This document shows positions 1 to 8,811 of a stretch of DNA of 45,738 nucleotides, in pieces. Within the stretch, counting starts at the first letter, position 1. Every line of letters begins with the position of its first letter. The DNA comes from Parachlamydiales bacterium (GTDB taxonomy: Bacteria > Chlamydiota > Chlamydiia > Chlamydiales > SM23-39): positions 1-45,738 of the forward strand of contig JAIBBX010000010.1 in NCBI GenBank assembly GCA_019694475.1, read 5' to 3'. Both the position numbers and the translations under genes were made by a program. The notes beneath the pieces are model-generated. The model ran no database searches. It was given only the letters and a program-made list of their open reading frames with translations, and had not been told where the DNA came from.

Positions 1-1
1 T

Positions 2-97
2 GCAAGTCGGAACATCCTGGGGCTTGGCCTATCTGCCGATCGGCCAACTGGCGATGTAAACCGCCGGTATGTCGCCGCCCTTTCAGGCGGACGATAA
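2..97 (+). CDS. tnpB: TnpB (IS605-type RNA-guided nuclease), C-terminal fragment cut by window edge
   Basis: Frame 2 from the window edge reads ASRNILGLGL and then about 21 more residues to a TAA at 95-97. This matches the C-terminal helix that follows the last RuvC aspartate in TnpB proteins, and it aligns with AARNILALGL at the end of the complete tnpB at 38095-39216. The tail after that helix differs from the complete copy, so this is a related but not identical element. The 5' part lies outside the window, so it is unknown whether the gene is intact. A hairpin shared with the complete element follows directly. I am fairly sure of the family and cannot say whether it is functional. Confidence 0.7.
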   Translation, partial: ASRNILGLGLSADRPTGDVNRRYVAALSGGR

Positions 98-101
98 AGC
101 T

Positions 102-117
102 TTCGCCTTTAGGCGAG
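102..117 (+). repeat. Right-end hairpin of an IS605-type element (first copy)
   Basis: The 16-mer ttcgcctttaggcgag contains a 6-bp inverted repeat (TCGCCT/AGGCGA) with a 2-base loop. The identical 16-mer occurs at 39206-39221, at the right end of the complete tnpA/tnpB element. Such subterminal hairpins are what TnpA (Y1 transposase) recognises and, as RNA, form the scaffold end of the TnpB guide RNA. The stop codon of the opposing VIT-type gene (124-126) begins only 7 bases after the hairpin, so the element appears to abut that gene's 3' end. Confidence 0.65.
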
Positions 118-123
118 AGTTGT

Positions 124-843
124 TTACAAGATCAATTCAGCCAGGAAATAGGCAGCTGTAGCAGCAAGAGCGGCAACGGCCAGATTCCAGATGATCGAGG
201 GAAGGATTTTGTTTTTTTCGAGCTGCGCGGTCGTGCCTGCTGATAAAGCGATCACGAGAGCGCCGCAAAGAGGAGCCCCCCAGCTAGGCAGTGCAAAAAG
301 CCCGAAAGACATAACAAGAGCTGTTCCAACAACTCCAATGAGCGCGCCGGCGGCTTGTTTAAGCGGGTGCTCGTGCGTTTCGAGATTGAGTCCAAGCTCT
401 TCTTCGAGCATTACCTGAAGCAGCCGATTGTCATCGGCCATGAGGACTTCAACTGCCTCGTCGAGAAGTTTGCCCGAAAATCCCTTGGCGGCATAAAGCG
501 CCCGCAATTCCTCTTTCTCCTGTGCCCGATGGTGCTCGATTTCATATCGCTCTTCTTCAATCAATCTGTGGAGTCTTTCGAGTCTCGACCAGCCCAAAAT
601 CGCGCTACGGCCCACCTTCCAAAAAGTAAGGGCGAGGATAAATACGAGCATCAGCCAGTGCGCCCCGCTTCCCAGCAAAGTCCATAAAGCGATGAGATAG
701 AAGGCGGTTTCTTTGGCAGCATCGGCAGCTGCGCTTACATGGCCAGGCAATTCGGTCCCATGCACCTCGGCTGACGCCTCCCTTCCTCGAAGGCGGGCCT
801 CAATCACATGTTCCAGAGCCGCTTTTCCCTTAAAGTGATTCAT
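124..843 (-). CDS. VIT1/CCC1-family membrane transporter (putative iron/manganese)
   Basis: A 239-residue membrane protein. Family members export Fe2+ or Mn2+ from the cytosol or load it into compartments. Hydrophobic helices lie around residues 45-80 and in a cluster at about 165-239. Between them is a charged stretch with the EEELGL motif and alternating Glu/His (EEERYEIEHH), which resembles the metal-binding loop of VIT proteins. The start ATG overlaps the 3' end of the M18 aminopeptidase gene by 14 bases, so the two are probably cotranslated. Its stop codon directly abuts the transposon end at the window edge. The substrate cannot be told from sequence. Another VIT-like membrane protein of unknown function is the alternative. 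Confidence 0.7.
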   Translation of the reverse strand: MNHFKGKAALEHVIEARLRGREASAEVHGTELPGHVSAAADAAKETAFYLIALWTLLGSGAHWLMLVFILALTFWKVGRSAILGWSRLERLHRLIEEERYEIEHHRAQEKEELRALYAAKGFSGKLLDEAVEVLMADDNRLLQVMLEEELGLNLETHEHPLKQAAGALIGVVGTALVMSFGLFALPSWGAPLCGALVIALSAGTTAQLEKNKILPSIIWNLAVAALAATAAYFLAELIL

Positions 844-2110
844 GGCTCCTCAAGATGGGTTCTTCCAGAGAGGCTTTTAAAAGATGGGTCATTGCCGTTT
901 GGTCTGAAGTCGAAATGGTTTCGCGGATCGAATGCATAGCCCAGCAGGCAACTCCAAGATCGACTGTCGGAATGCCAGGGCTTGCCCCCATCATCGCACC
1001 CACTGTACTGCCCGACGGAAGATCAGACCTAGAAGCGAAAATTTGGAGTGGGATTTTGTGTTTTTCGGCGATGTATACGATCGGCGCAGCTGTAGCGCCG
1101 CTGGTTGCATAGCGCATGCTGAATTTGAGGGCGGGGCCTTTGCCCATGAGAGGCGCGTTTTGCGGATCGTATTTGTCAGGGTAATTGGGATGATAGGCGT
1201 GCGCAACGTCGCAGGAAAGGCAAAGCGACGCGCTTTTCATCCTGTAGTAATCTTCCCGGTCCATTTTGTAATGCAGGCAAATCCTTTCAAAGAGTTCATT
1301 CACGAAAACAGAGTCTGCGCCCGCATAGGTTTTCGATCCAATCTCTTCATGATCCCAGAAAATGGCCATCTGAATTCTGTCTTTTTGAGCCTTCGATTGA
1401 ACGAGAGCTTCGAGCGATGCGAAAGCCGAAGATAAATTATCAATCCGGTAGGACGAAATCAGTTCATCGTCAAATCCATTGAACCGAGCTTTTTCAATCG
1501 GCACTAAAAAGAGATCGTATGCAAGCAGTTTTTGGAAATGGTGATGTTTTTTCAGCCACGCTTCAAGGTGTTTATCCTTGTTTTGGATCGAATAGATTGC
1601 TTTCAAGTGATCTTGTTTGTGGACAATGAGCCCTTTCTCGGTCACATCTCTATGAAGATGGATCGCAAGGCCTGGAATGATGACCGGATAATCGTCTAAA
1701 AGGACGATTTTGGTTTCGCATTTGCCTTGATCGTTGAGAACAATGATCCGTCCGCCAATGGCCAAATCGCGATCGAGCCAAGTGTGGAGGAGCGGTGCGC
1801 CGTAAAGCTCTGTGCCCAGCTGGCCGATTCCATGGCTGGAAATTTCGGGCTGCGGTTTGACCTTTAGTGCGGGACTGTCTAAATGGCTTGCTAAAAGAGT
1901 GGTGCTATTCGGTTTTTGCGTCGGAAGCCGAAACGCTGCAAGGAGCGTATCTTCTCTCGTAACAAAATAGCCTTTGCCCGGTTCCAGTTTCCATTTTTCC
2001 CCTTCGCTAAGCGGCGTAAAATCGGCTTCTGCGAGAGCAAGGCCGATCTCTTTTGCCGCATGATAAACAGTAGGGGAGCGGTCCAGGAAACGGACAAATT
2101 TTTCCAGCAT
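830..2110 (-). CDS. apeB: M18-family metalloaminopeptidase
   Basis: A 426-residue cytosolic di-zinc aminopeptidase of the aspartyl aminopeptidase (M18) family, which removes N-terminal residues during peptide turnover. Family signatures are in order: ASHLDSP with the first zinc-binding His, DDYPVI, DHEEIGS with the catalytic and zinc-binding glutamates, SCDVAHAYHPNYPDKYD, and CAMHSIRE near the C-terminus with a further metal-binding His. Length is typical of the family (about 430). The gene begins one base downstream of the serS stop and its 3' end overlaps the VIT-type gene, giving a tight leftward serS-M18-VIT operon. In an intracellular bacterium it probably recycles imported peptides, but that is inference. 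Confidence 0.9.
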   Translation of the reverse strand: MLEKFVRFLDRSPTVYHAAKEIGLALAEADFTPLSEGEKWKLEPGKGYFVTREDTLLAAFRLPTQKPNSTTLLASHLDSPALKVKPQPEISSHGIGQLGTELYGAPLLHTWLDRDLAIGGRIIVLNDQGKCETKIVLLDDYPVIIPGLAIHLHRDVTEKGLIVHKQDHLKAIYSIQNKDKHLEAWLKKHHHFQKLLAYDLFLVPIEKARFNGFDDELISSYRIDNLSSAFASLEALVQSKAQKDRIQMAIFWDHEEIGSKTYAGADSVFVNELFERICLHYKMDREDYYRMKSASLCLSCDVAHAYHPNYPDKYDPQNAPLMGKGPALKFSMRYATSGATAAPIVYIAEKHKIPLQIFASRSDLPSGSTVGAMMGASPGIPTVDLGVACWAMHSIRETISTSDQTAMTHLLKASLEEPILRSHESL

Positions 2111-2111
2111 G

Positions 2112-3392
2112 CTACCTCGGTTTGATTTGAACGATCTCTTCTTCTAAATACTTGTGCAGCACTTTTGGCACAAGAACGGATCCATCTTCCTGCTGATTGT
2201 TTTCTAAAAGAGCGACCATCAAACGGGAAGTCGCAAGGCCCGAACCATTGAGCGTGTGGACAAATTGCGGCTTATCTTGCTTGTGGCGGAACCGGATATT
2301 CGACCTTCGAGATTGGAAATCGGTGCAATTAGAGACGGAAGAGACCTCGTAATATCGGTTTTGGCCAGGGAGCCAAACTTCGATATCGATTGTTTTGGCC
2401 GCAGCAAAAGACATATCTCCCGTAGTCAGGAGCATGTTCCGGTAATGGACGCCGAGTCCCTGCAGAATTTCTTCTGCGCTCAAAAGCATCTGTTCAAAAA
2501 CTTTTGAGCTCTCTTCGGGCTTGGTAAGGCAGAACATCTCTACTTTATTGAATTGGTGCATCCGGATTAGGCCCCGTTCCTGAGATCCTGCAGCGCCAGC
2601 TTCTCTTCTGAAACAAGGCGTATAGGCGGTATACTTCAAGGGTAATTGTTCTTCGTCCAAAATTTCATCGTAGTGCATCCCGTTAATGGACACTTCAGAT
2701 GTGGGAATCAAATACAAATGATAGTCCGGATCTTTCAGCTTGAAGAGCTGGCTTTCGAATTTGGGAAGCTGGCCAGATCCGTACATAATTTCAGGGCGGA
2801 CAAGAAGAGGCGGGATCACTTGGGTAAAGCCATTTTTTCGATGGGTGTCGAGCATATAATTTAAAAGAGCCCATTCGAGTCTTGCTCCGAGGCCGACATA
2901 AAGAGGCCAGCCTGATCCTGAAGTTTTGGCGCCGCGCGCAAAATCGAAGAGTTTTAATTTTTCATTCAACTCGACATGGTTTTTGAACGGAAAGGAAAAC
3001 TCCCTTTTTTCTCCCCATGACTTGATGCAGACATTGTCTTTAGGGCTCGGGGAAACGGGCACATCTTCCATGGGGAAGTTGGGCAGAACGGCAACAGCCA
3101 TTTTGAGTTCGTCTTCAATTTGGGAAATCTCTTGGTCGCGGACAGCGATTTTTTCGCCGAGGGCATTGACCTGTTCCATCAAAGCGGAAACTTCTTCGCC
3201 CTTCTGTTTTTTCTTGCCGATTTCTTTGGATTCAATATTTTTTTTAGACTTGAGTTCTTCGACCTCAGTCTTCAGAGCTCTCAGCCTTTCATCTAAAGCC
3301 ATTACTTGGGAAAGCGTTGCTTCAGGAACTTTATTTTGGAGTTTTGCCTCAGCGGCGCTTGGATCTTTGCGGAGTTCTTTAATATCTAACAT
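2112..3392 (-). CDS. serS: Seryl-tRNA synthetase
   Basis: Charges tRNA-Ser with serine in the cytoplasm. The 426-residue product begins MLDIKELRKDP, the usual SerRS N-terminus, followed by the long antiparallel coiled-coil arm (about residues 30-105) that grips the tRNA-Ser variable arm. Class II motif 2 is seen as FRREAGAAGSQERGLIRMHQF and motif 3 near the C-terminus as GSGLATSRLMVALLENNQ. The reading frame stays open 143 codons further upstream, but that part has no SerRS character and overlaps the divergent gene at 3465, so the ATG at 3392 is chosen. It is the first gene of a leftward operon with the M18 peptidase. Confidence 0.96.
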   Translation of the reverse strand: MLDIKELRKDPSAAEAKLQNKVPEATLSQVMALDERLRALKTEVEELKSKKNIESKEIGKKKQKGEEVSALMEQVNALGEKIAVRDQEISQIEDELKMAVAVLPNFPMEDVPVSPSPKDNVCIKSWGEKREFSFPFKNHVELNEKLKLFDFARGAKTSGSGWPLYVGLGARLEWALLNYMLDTHRKNGFTQVIPPLLVRPEIMYGSGQLPKFESQLFKLKDPDYHLYLIPTSEVSINGMHYDEILDEEQLPLKYTAYTPCFRREAGAAGSQERGLIRMHQFNKVEMFCLTKPEESSKVFEQMLLSAEEILQGLGVHYRNMLLTTGDMSFAAAKTIDIEVWLPGQNRYYEVSSVSNCTDFQSRRSNIRFRHKQDKPQFVHTLNGSGLATSRLMVALLENNQQEDGSVLVPKVLHKYLEEEIVQIKPR

Positions 3393-3464
3393 ACGTTTAC
3401 CTTTCAGCGTAAAAATATAGTCCCCTCTTCCCCTTAAAGTCAAATTCATGTTATTGTAATTTGC

Positions 3465-4604
3465 ATGAAATCGACCTACCCTCAAGCTAAAAATCCGCTT
3501 ATTCTTAGATATCACCGCCTCATGGACGCCTTTGCGAAGTCGGACGATGAGAGAGATTTCTACCTCGACCGGGTAGAAGGTTTTCTTCTCTATGTAGATC
3601 TCGATAAAGGTATCGAAGAGTTGGACGCTTTGGAACAAGAGATCGTGGAAAACAATGACCGCTACATCCTTTTGCCCAAAATGACCTTCTATGAAGTGAA
3701 AAAATTTATGGAAGGATTTGTTCACGAAAAAGTCTACGACATCGATACTAAAGAAAAGCTGCTCGATCTGATCGCAGCCAAAGAAGCGCGTGAAAATTTC
3801 CTTGAGTTCATTTACGACCACCTCACAGAGCTAGAAAAGTGGCAGCAATATTATCAAGAGCGTTCCCGTATCCGGATCATTGAGTGGCTGCGCCAATTCA
3901 ATATCACATTTGTCTTTGAAGAGGATTTGGAGCTCAATAAAAACGTTGTCGAAAAATTAAAGCGTTCGCTATTCGAGCCAAAAGTGCCAAAAGATGTATC
4001 TCAAGCACGCGACGCCCTTTTTGCCAAAGCCAAGACCTATTATTCGAATGAAGCGCTCAATCCTCGTCCTAAGAGGGGAAGACCGCCCAAGCAAGTAGCT
4101 AAGGTTGAATTAGAGCCTCAGATGAGCGTGGACATCTACACGCAAGTTCCTGGTGCTTGCCGCCTTTTCCTTTATATTCCCGATATTGCCTCTGCAGCAT
4201 CGGTTACATTCTCTTCAAAATTCGAGACAGAAGAGCATCTCCTTGCATCGCTCCGCGGAAGCCCGCGTCTTCGTGTGGATGAGAAGCTCGAGGCTCTGTC
4301 TGCCCGTCTTGAATCCTTGCGCCATTTGTCCGATCGATTGGCTGGAGCTGAAAAAATGTTTGGTATGGACAAGGGCAAAAAACCCTTCCAGCCATTCTTT
4401 AAGCCTAAGCTGAAGGAGACCAAAGTGGTCGAAAGAATAGCCGAAGAAGAGGCTCCAAAGGTCGAATCTGCGACTTTTGGAATCCTGCCTAAAAAGCGGG
4501 GTCGTCCACGCAAAGAAGAACAGCCCGAGGAATTTGCACCGCAAAGGCGGCGCCGTTTCGCGATCAAGAAAGTGGCTCAAATTAAAACTAAGAAAGAAAA
4601 ATAA
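3465..4604 (+). CDS. UPF0158-like protein with two AT-hook motifs
   Basis: A 379-residue protein. The N-terminal half (about 1-190) resembles the UPF0158 proteins found in chlamydiae, with a helical, acidic pattern such as FYLDRVEGFLLYVDLDKGIE. The C-terminal half is basic and carries two AT-hook cores, KRGRPPK near residue 205 and KKRGRPRKE near 345, then an Arg/Lys-rich tail. AT-hooks bind the minor groove of A+T-rich DNA, so a nucleoid or regulatory role is plausible. Transcribed divergently from serS (72 bases between starts) and followed after 24 bases by the E1 fusion gene. The molecular function is not established, and secretion to the host nucleus is another possibility. Confidence 0.65.
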   Translation: MKSTYPQAKNPLILRYHRLMDAFAKSDDERDFYLDRVEGFLLYVDLDKGIEELDALEQEIVENNDRYILLPKMTFYEVKKFMEGFVHEKVYDIDTKEKLLDLIAAKEARENFLEFIYDHLTELEKWQQYYQERSRIRIIEWLRQFNITFVFEEDLELNKNVVEKLKRSLFEPKVPKDVSQARDALFAKAKTYYSNEALNPRPKRGRPPKQVAKVELEPQMSVDIYTQVPGACRLFLYIPDIASAASVTFSSKFETEEHLLASLRGSPRLRVDEKLEALSARLESLRHLSDRLAGAEKMFGMDKGKKPFQPFFKPKLKETKVVERIAEEEAPKVESATFGILPKKRGRPRKEEQPEEFAPQRRRRFAIKKVAQIKTKKEK

Positions 4605-4628
4605 GATCATTTGTCCTATACTGGGCCC

Positions 4629-6650
4629 ATGAAACTTTGCGAAACTTCTTTATATACAGAAAAATTTTATTTACTCAAGGTCCTTGAGGTGATGCATCTC
4701 ACCCGGTTCATGGACGACAAGATGGCCAAATTGGTCCGCCAGAATAAGGGGGCCACATTCCATTTGGCAGTCACAGGCCATGAAATGATCGGAGCGGTTT
4801 CCGCGCTTTCAATGAAACCGGGAACCGATTGGGCTTATCCTTACTACCGCGATCGAGCTTTTGCTCTCGGCCTCGGCTGCACGGTTGAGGACTTATTTGC
4901 GACGTTTTTAACTCGCGAAGTTCCCAATCACTCTGGCGGTCGAATGATGCCGGAGCACTTTTCGCAAAAAAATATAAGAATCCCATGCCAATCCAGCGTT
5001 GTGGGATCGCAATATCTCCAAGCTGTCGGAACTGCCAAATCGGCGCAGCTTCGCAAAACGGATGAAGTGGTCTATGTTTCGGGAGGAGATGGCTCGACAT
5101 CGCAAGGCGATTTCCATGAAGCGCTCAATTTCTCCTGCATCCACAATCTCCCTGTAATTTTTGTGATTCAAGACAATGGATGGGCGATTTCTGTTCCAGT
5201 GAAAGAACAGACCGCTGGCGGGAACTGCGCAAAATTAGGCGCTGGCTACGAAGGCCTCGCTGTATTTGATATTGATGGCTGCGATTATCTCCAAACCGCC
5301 GAAGCTCTTGCATCTGCTGTTGAAAAAGCTCGTTCAGGCCAAGGCCCAAGTCTTGTTGTTGCAAAAGTGCCCCGAATTAGCCCGCACAGCAGCAGCGATG
5401 ATCCAAAAAAATACAAAAGCGAAGAGCAGATTGAAGAGGCTAAAAAACGAGATCCGATCGCCCGTTTTGAAAGCTGGCTCATCTCTGAAGGGATCCTTCA
5501 GCCTCAAGAATTGGAAGCGATCCGCCGCGAACATTTTAACCAAGTTGAAAAAGCGGCTGTTGCAGCAGATCAACTTCCTTTTCCGGTAAAAGAAAGCGCT
5601 GACACAAAAGTTTTTGCGCCATTTGAAGCCCCCGCATCTACACCGAGCACGCCTGGCGAATCGATTGTGCTTATGGATGCTCTCAACCATGCGCTCGTCG
5701 AAGAGATGGAGCGGGATCCTGGAGTTGTTGTTTTTGGACAAGATGTGGCTTGGGGGAAAGGGGGAGTTTTTGGAATTACCCGCACTCTCACAGACCGCTT
5801 TGGCAAAGAGCGCTGCTTCAATACTCCGCTTGCTGAGTCAACCATCGTCGGCGTTGCCATCGGTCTTTCTCAAGATGGATTTCATAAGCCTGTAGCCGAG
5901 ATCCAATTTGCTGACTATTCTTGGACCGGGATGAATCAGATTTTCAATGAACTCTCGAGCATTTATTACCGCTCGAACGGAATGTGGAATTGCCCGGTCG
6001 TTATCCGAATGCCCTACGGCGGTTATATTCAAGGCGGCCCATACCATTCGCAAAGCACAGAAGCGTTCCTTTCGCACTGCCCTGGACTGAAAGTCGTGAT
6101 CCCGAGCAATGCGGCCGATGCAAAGCGTCTTCTAAAAACTGCGATCCGCGATCCGAATCCGGTGATTTTCCTCGAACATAAAGCGCTCTATCGGCAGCGC
6201 CTTTTCTGCGCCCGTCCAGAAACGGGTCCGGAAGAATTTTTGCCATTTGGCGAAGCAAACATCGTCCGCAGCGGTACCGATGCGACAGTCGTTGCTTGGG
6301 GAATGACCGTGCTCATGGCAAATGAAGCGGCTGAAGCGCTCTCTAAAGAAGGAATTTCGATTGAAGTGATCGATCTTCGAACTCTTGTTCCCCTCGACAT
6401 GGACACGATTCTTGCTTCTGTTATGAGAACAGGAAAACTGCTCATTGCGCATGAAGCGGCTCGGAACTGTGGTTTTGGGGCTGAAATTGCGGCCCGCGTT
6501 TCCGAAAAAGCATTTATGTATCTCGATGCGCCGATCCAGCGCGTTGCAGGGAAAGATTGTCCTGTGCCTTATTGCAAAGATCTTGAAGATGCAGTTTTGC
6601 CACAGAAGAAAGATCTTGAAGAAGCGCTCCGGAATCTAGCTAATTTTTAG
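4629..6650 (+). CDS. Fused E1 alpha/beta subunit of a 2-oxoacid dehydrogenase (pyruvate or branched-chain type)
   Basis: A thiamine-diphosphate-dependent E1 component joining the alpha and beta chains in one 673-residue polypeptide. The alpha half carries the ThDP motif beginning GDGSTSQGDFHEALN (about residue 153) and ending QDN. The beta half starts around residue 345 and shows VVVFGQDVAWGKGGVFG, the PLAEST segment, and the C-terminal transketolase domain EVIDLRTLVPLD. It decarboxylates a 2-oxoacid and passes the acyl group to an E2 lipoyl protein. The architecture matches the fused gene annotated as CT340 in Chlamydia (recalled). The open frame extends 18 bases upstream through a TTG, but the ATG at 4629 starts the recognisable protein. 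The substrate is undetermined, and no E2 or E3 gene is nearby. Confidence 0.9.
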   Translation: MKLCETSLYTEKFYLLKVLEVMHLTRFMDDKMAKLVRQNKGATFHLAVTGHEMIGAVSALSMKPGTDWAYPYYRDRAFALGLGCTVEDLFATFLTREVPNHSGGRMMPEHFSQKNIRIPCQSSVVGSQYLQAVGTAKSAQLRKTDEVVYVSGGDGSTSQGDFHEALNFSCIHNLPVIFVIQDNGWAISVPVKEQTAGGNCAKLGAGYEGLAVFDIDGCDYLQTAEALASAVEKARSGQGPSLVVAKVPRISPHSSSDDPKKYKSEEQIEEAKKRDPIARFESWLISEGILQPQELEAIRREHFNQVEKAAVAADQLPFPVKESADTKVFAPFEAPASTPSTPGESIVLMDALNHALVEEMERDPGVVVFGQDVAWGKGGVFGITRTLTDRFGKERCFNTPLAESTIVGVAIGLSQDGFHKPVAEIQFADYSWTGMNQIFNELSSIYYRSNGMWNCPVVIRMPYGGYIQGGPYHSQSTEAFLSHCPGLKVVIPSNAADAKRLLKTAIRDPNPVIFLEHKALYRQRLFCARPETGPEEFLPFGEANIVRSGTDATVVAWGMTVLMANEAAEALSKEGISIEVIDLRTLVPLDMDTILASVMRTGKLLIAHEAARNCGFGAEIAARVSEKAFMYLDAPIQRVAGKDCPVPYCKDLEDAVLPQKKDLEEALRNLANF

Positions 6651-7110
6651 GGAAAGTTTTGCTGATTTCGGCTTCCGCATCGGCAACTTGCCACCAACTA
6701 TAATAATCGCACACCTTGCAAATGAAGTTGTCTGGGTCCCATCCATTTTCGGCATTTTTGATGGCGAGTAAGAAAGGATAGAGGGCGTCTTTGTAGACAC
6801 TTTGAATGTCTTTCTTCAGCATTTCAATTCTCTTCAAAAAAGAAAGAAAATCGCCTTGCGCAACCGTTTTATGAAGCCCATCGATTCGACTTACTTCATC
6901 AGCGATTTTATCGGCAGCTAACAAGTTTTTTTGAATGGCTCGCAATTTTTCTACGACGGTTCTTAATTTCTCTCGAGCATCTTGCACGGAAAATTTCGCA
7001 AATGCTTTGAGCCGCTCTGAATGAGCCTCTTTTTCAACGTCTTTGATTTGCAAATAGAGCTGATTGAATGTGCCCTTTTCCCAATAGCTGGCCATCTGAG
7101 GAATCGACAT
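6640..7110 (-). CDS. Hypothetical helical protein, 156 residues
   Basis: Not recognised. The product is almost entirely helical and charged (for example RLKAFAKFSVQDAREKLRTV), ending with an aromatic patch DYYSWWQVADAEAE and one CKVC pair. There is no signal peptide or membrane segment. The 3' end overlaps the end of the E1 fusion gene by 11 bases, convergently. A second small leftward helical gene lies 27 bases upstream (7138-7491), and the two probably form one transcript. Function unknown. Confidence 0.6.
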   Translation of the reverse strand: MSIPQMASYWEKGTFNQLYLQIKDVEKEAHSERLKAFAKFSVQDAREKLRTVVEKLRAIQKNLLAADKIADEVSRIDGLHKTVAQGDFLSFLKRIEMLKKDIQSVYKDALYPFLLAIKNAENGWDPDNFICKVCDYYSWWQVADAEAEISKTFPKN

Positions 7111-7137
7111 GGGCGAAAAGTATGCAAATTTTTCCGA

Positions 7138-7491
7138 TTATTGGAAACTCAAAAAACGCTTCGATCTGCGTTTAGAGAGAATCGGCAATTTGCTTTGCAC
7201 TCGGGCCAGATTCTGATGATACGAGTCTTTTAATTTTTCAAATCGGATCAGTTTTTCTTGGATTTTGAAACTTGCAGACCGTTTGTCTTGCAATTTCAAG
7301 CTTGTCCGTTTTTGGACTAAAAACTCATCCATGTGAATCAAATGCTGCAAAAGACTTTCCTGCGTCTTTTGAAACGCATCGATTTCTGTCTCGCTGAGTT
7401 CTTTCAAATCGACGTTCTCGATCACTTCGGCGTTGCGGATCAGTTGATCCAGCGTTCCGTCGATTTCTATCAAGATATCTTCGCCAACCAT
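7138..7491 (-). CDS. Hypothetical coiled-coil protein, 117 residues
   Basis: Not recognised. The first 60 residues are acidic (ILIEIDGTLDQLIRN; DLKELSETEIDAFQKTQ), and the second half turns strongly basic with Lys/Arg-rich helices ending KRRSKRFLSFQ. The heptad-like pattern suggests a coiled coil. A GGTGA lies 4 bases before the ATG, a weak ribosome-binding site. It is the upstream member of a two-gene leftward pair with 6640-7110, divergent from the MFS gene at 7589. The small size and pairing recall chaperone-partner arrangements, but nothing in the sequence proves that. Confidence 0.55.
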   Translation of the reverse strand: MVGEDILIEIDGTLDQLIRNAEVIENVDLKELSETEIDAFQKTQESLLQHLIHMDEFLVQKRTSLKLQDKRSASFKIQEKLIRFEKLKDSYHQNLARVQSKLPILSKRRSKRFLSFQ

Positions 7492-7588
7492 TCGTTCACC
7501 TCTAAATTCTTTCCATAAAACAATTCAATTATTTTTAAAAGCACAATTTTTCTTGGCATTAATCTCCTTTCCATAATAGTTAAAGAAT

Positions 7589-8773
7589 ATGGGTAAGAAT
7601 TTTTTCCTTCTCAACACGATCCAGTTCATCGACGCATTGATCGAAAACATGTTCAAATACATCGTCATTTACTTTCTGATTTACTATAAAGGTCATGAAA
7701 TTACTTCCAGCATCATGGCGACAACAGGCGCTGTGTTTATTTTGCCTTTCATCCTTTTTTCATCAGTCGGCGGGTGGTTTGCTGATCGATGGAGCAAATC
7801 GAAAATTATTCAGATTACACGAATCATTTCGATTATTTTCTTTATCATTGCTCTTACGTTTGTGATCTTTCAAGAAGGAAACTTAATATATCTGATCCTC
7901 TTCATGGTCGCTTCCGTTGCTTCTATTTTCGGTCCTTCTAAATATGGAATCGTTCCAGAAATAGTTTCGAAAGAAAACTTGTTAAAGGCCAACGGTTATC
8001 TCGCAGCCTTCACCTTTTTTGGAATCATAGCAGGAACTGGCATGGCCTCATGGCTCGATTCGGCAACCGATGAGGATTTTGCTTGGATGACTGGCGTCTG
8101 TTTGATTCTAGCTTTTATCGGCGCATGTTTGAGCCTGCTTATGACTCGAACCGAGTCAGCAGCGCCAGAAAAAAAATGGCCTCTTTTCGTTTACAAAGAG
8201 ATTTTTGATGCGCTAAGAGAAATGGCGCCCACTCCAAGAATGTGGACAGCTGTTTTTGCCTACGGCTATTTTGTTTTCATTGGAGCTTATGTGCAGATGA
8301 ACGTCATTCCTTATAGCGTGCAAACGCTGCACATGAAGCCCATCGTTGGCGGTTATCTTCTGCTTATTTCTTCCATCGGTATCGGGATTGGATCTCTTCT
8401 TGCCCCAAAACTTACCGGCAAGCTGCACACACTTCCTTGGACCGGCGTCGGCATGTCGGTCGGCTGCTTTCTCTTCACTCTATTTCCTCACCCATATTGG
8501 CTCAATCTCATATGGCTGATCGGTCTTGGGATCGTGGGCGGCCTTTTTTTCGTGCCAGCTCAAGCCTTCATCATGGATCAGAGCCTGCCTGAAAGCAAGG
8601 GGCGGAATTTCGGGACAGCCAATTTCTTCAGCTACATCTTCGCTCTTCTCGCTGCGCTCGTGCTTTATCTCTTTAATACGGTCATAGGCGTCTCTCCCGC
8701 CATCAGTTTCACTTGGATCGGCATCGTGAATCTAGCGGTATCTGGCGCTCTCTATTATTTCACTAAAAGGTGA
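7589..8773 (+). CDS. MFS transporter, LplT-like (lysophospholipid transporter family)
   Basis: A 394-residue polytopic inner-membrane protein with about 12 hydrophobic helices. Between helices 2 and 3 is the MFS loop motif GGWFADRWSKSKI. The segment FGPSKYGIVPEIVSKENLLKAN closely follows the signature of LplT and of the N-terminal half of fused Aas proteins, which flip lysophospholipids to the inner leaflet for reacylation. In chlamydiae such proteins may take part in acquiring and remodelling host lipids, but no acyltransferase gene is adjacent, so the substrate is inference. The stop codon is followed by the YycJ-like gene, whose best ATG lies 38 bases downstream. Confidence 0.8.
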   Translation: MGKNFFLLNTIQFIDALIENMFKYIVIYFLIYYKGHEITSSIMATTGAVFILPFILFSSVGGWFADRWSKSKIIQITRIISIIFFIIALTFVIFQEGNLIYLILFMVASVASIFGPSKYGIVPEIVSKENLLKANGYLAAFTFFGIIAGTGMASWLDSATDEDFAWMTGVCLILAFIGACLSLLMTRTESAAPEKKWPLFVYKEIFDALREMAPTPRMWTAVFAYGYFVFIGAYVQMNVIPYSVQTLHMKPIVGGYLLLISSIGIGIGSLLAPKLTGKLHTLPWTGVGMSVGCFLFTLFPHPYWLNLIWLIGLGIVGGLFFVPAQAFIMDQSLPESKGRNFGTANFFSYIFALLAALVLYLFNTVIGVSPAISFTWIGIVNLAVSGALYYFTKR

Positions 8774-8811
8774 AGAGACAAAAAAAGAGGCGTGCACTAC
8801 AATTTCGTAAC

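Noticed and set aside
3393..3821. 143-codon N-terminal extension of serS
   Set aside because: It lacks SerRS character, overlaps the oppositely oriented UPF0158-like gene, and the known SerRS N-terminus begins at 3392.
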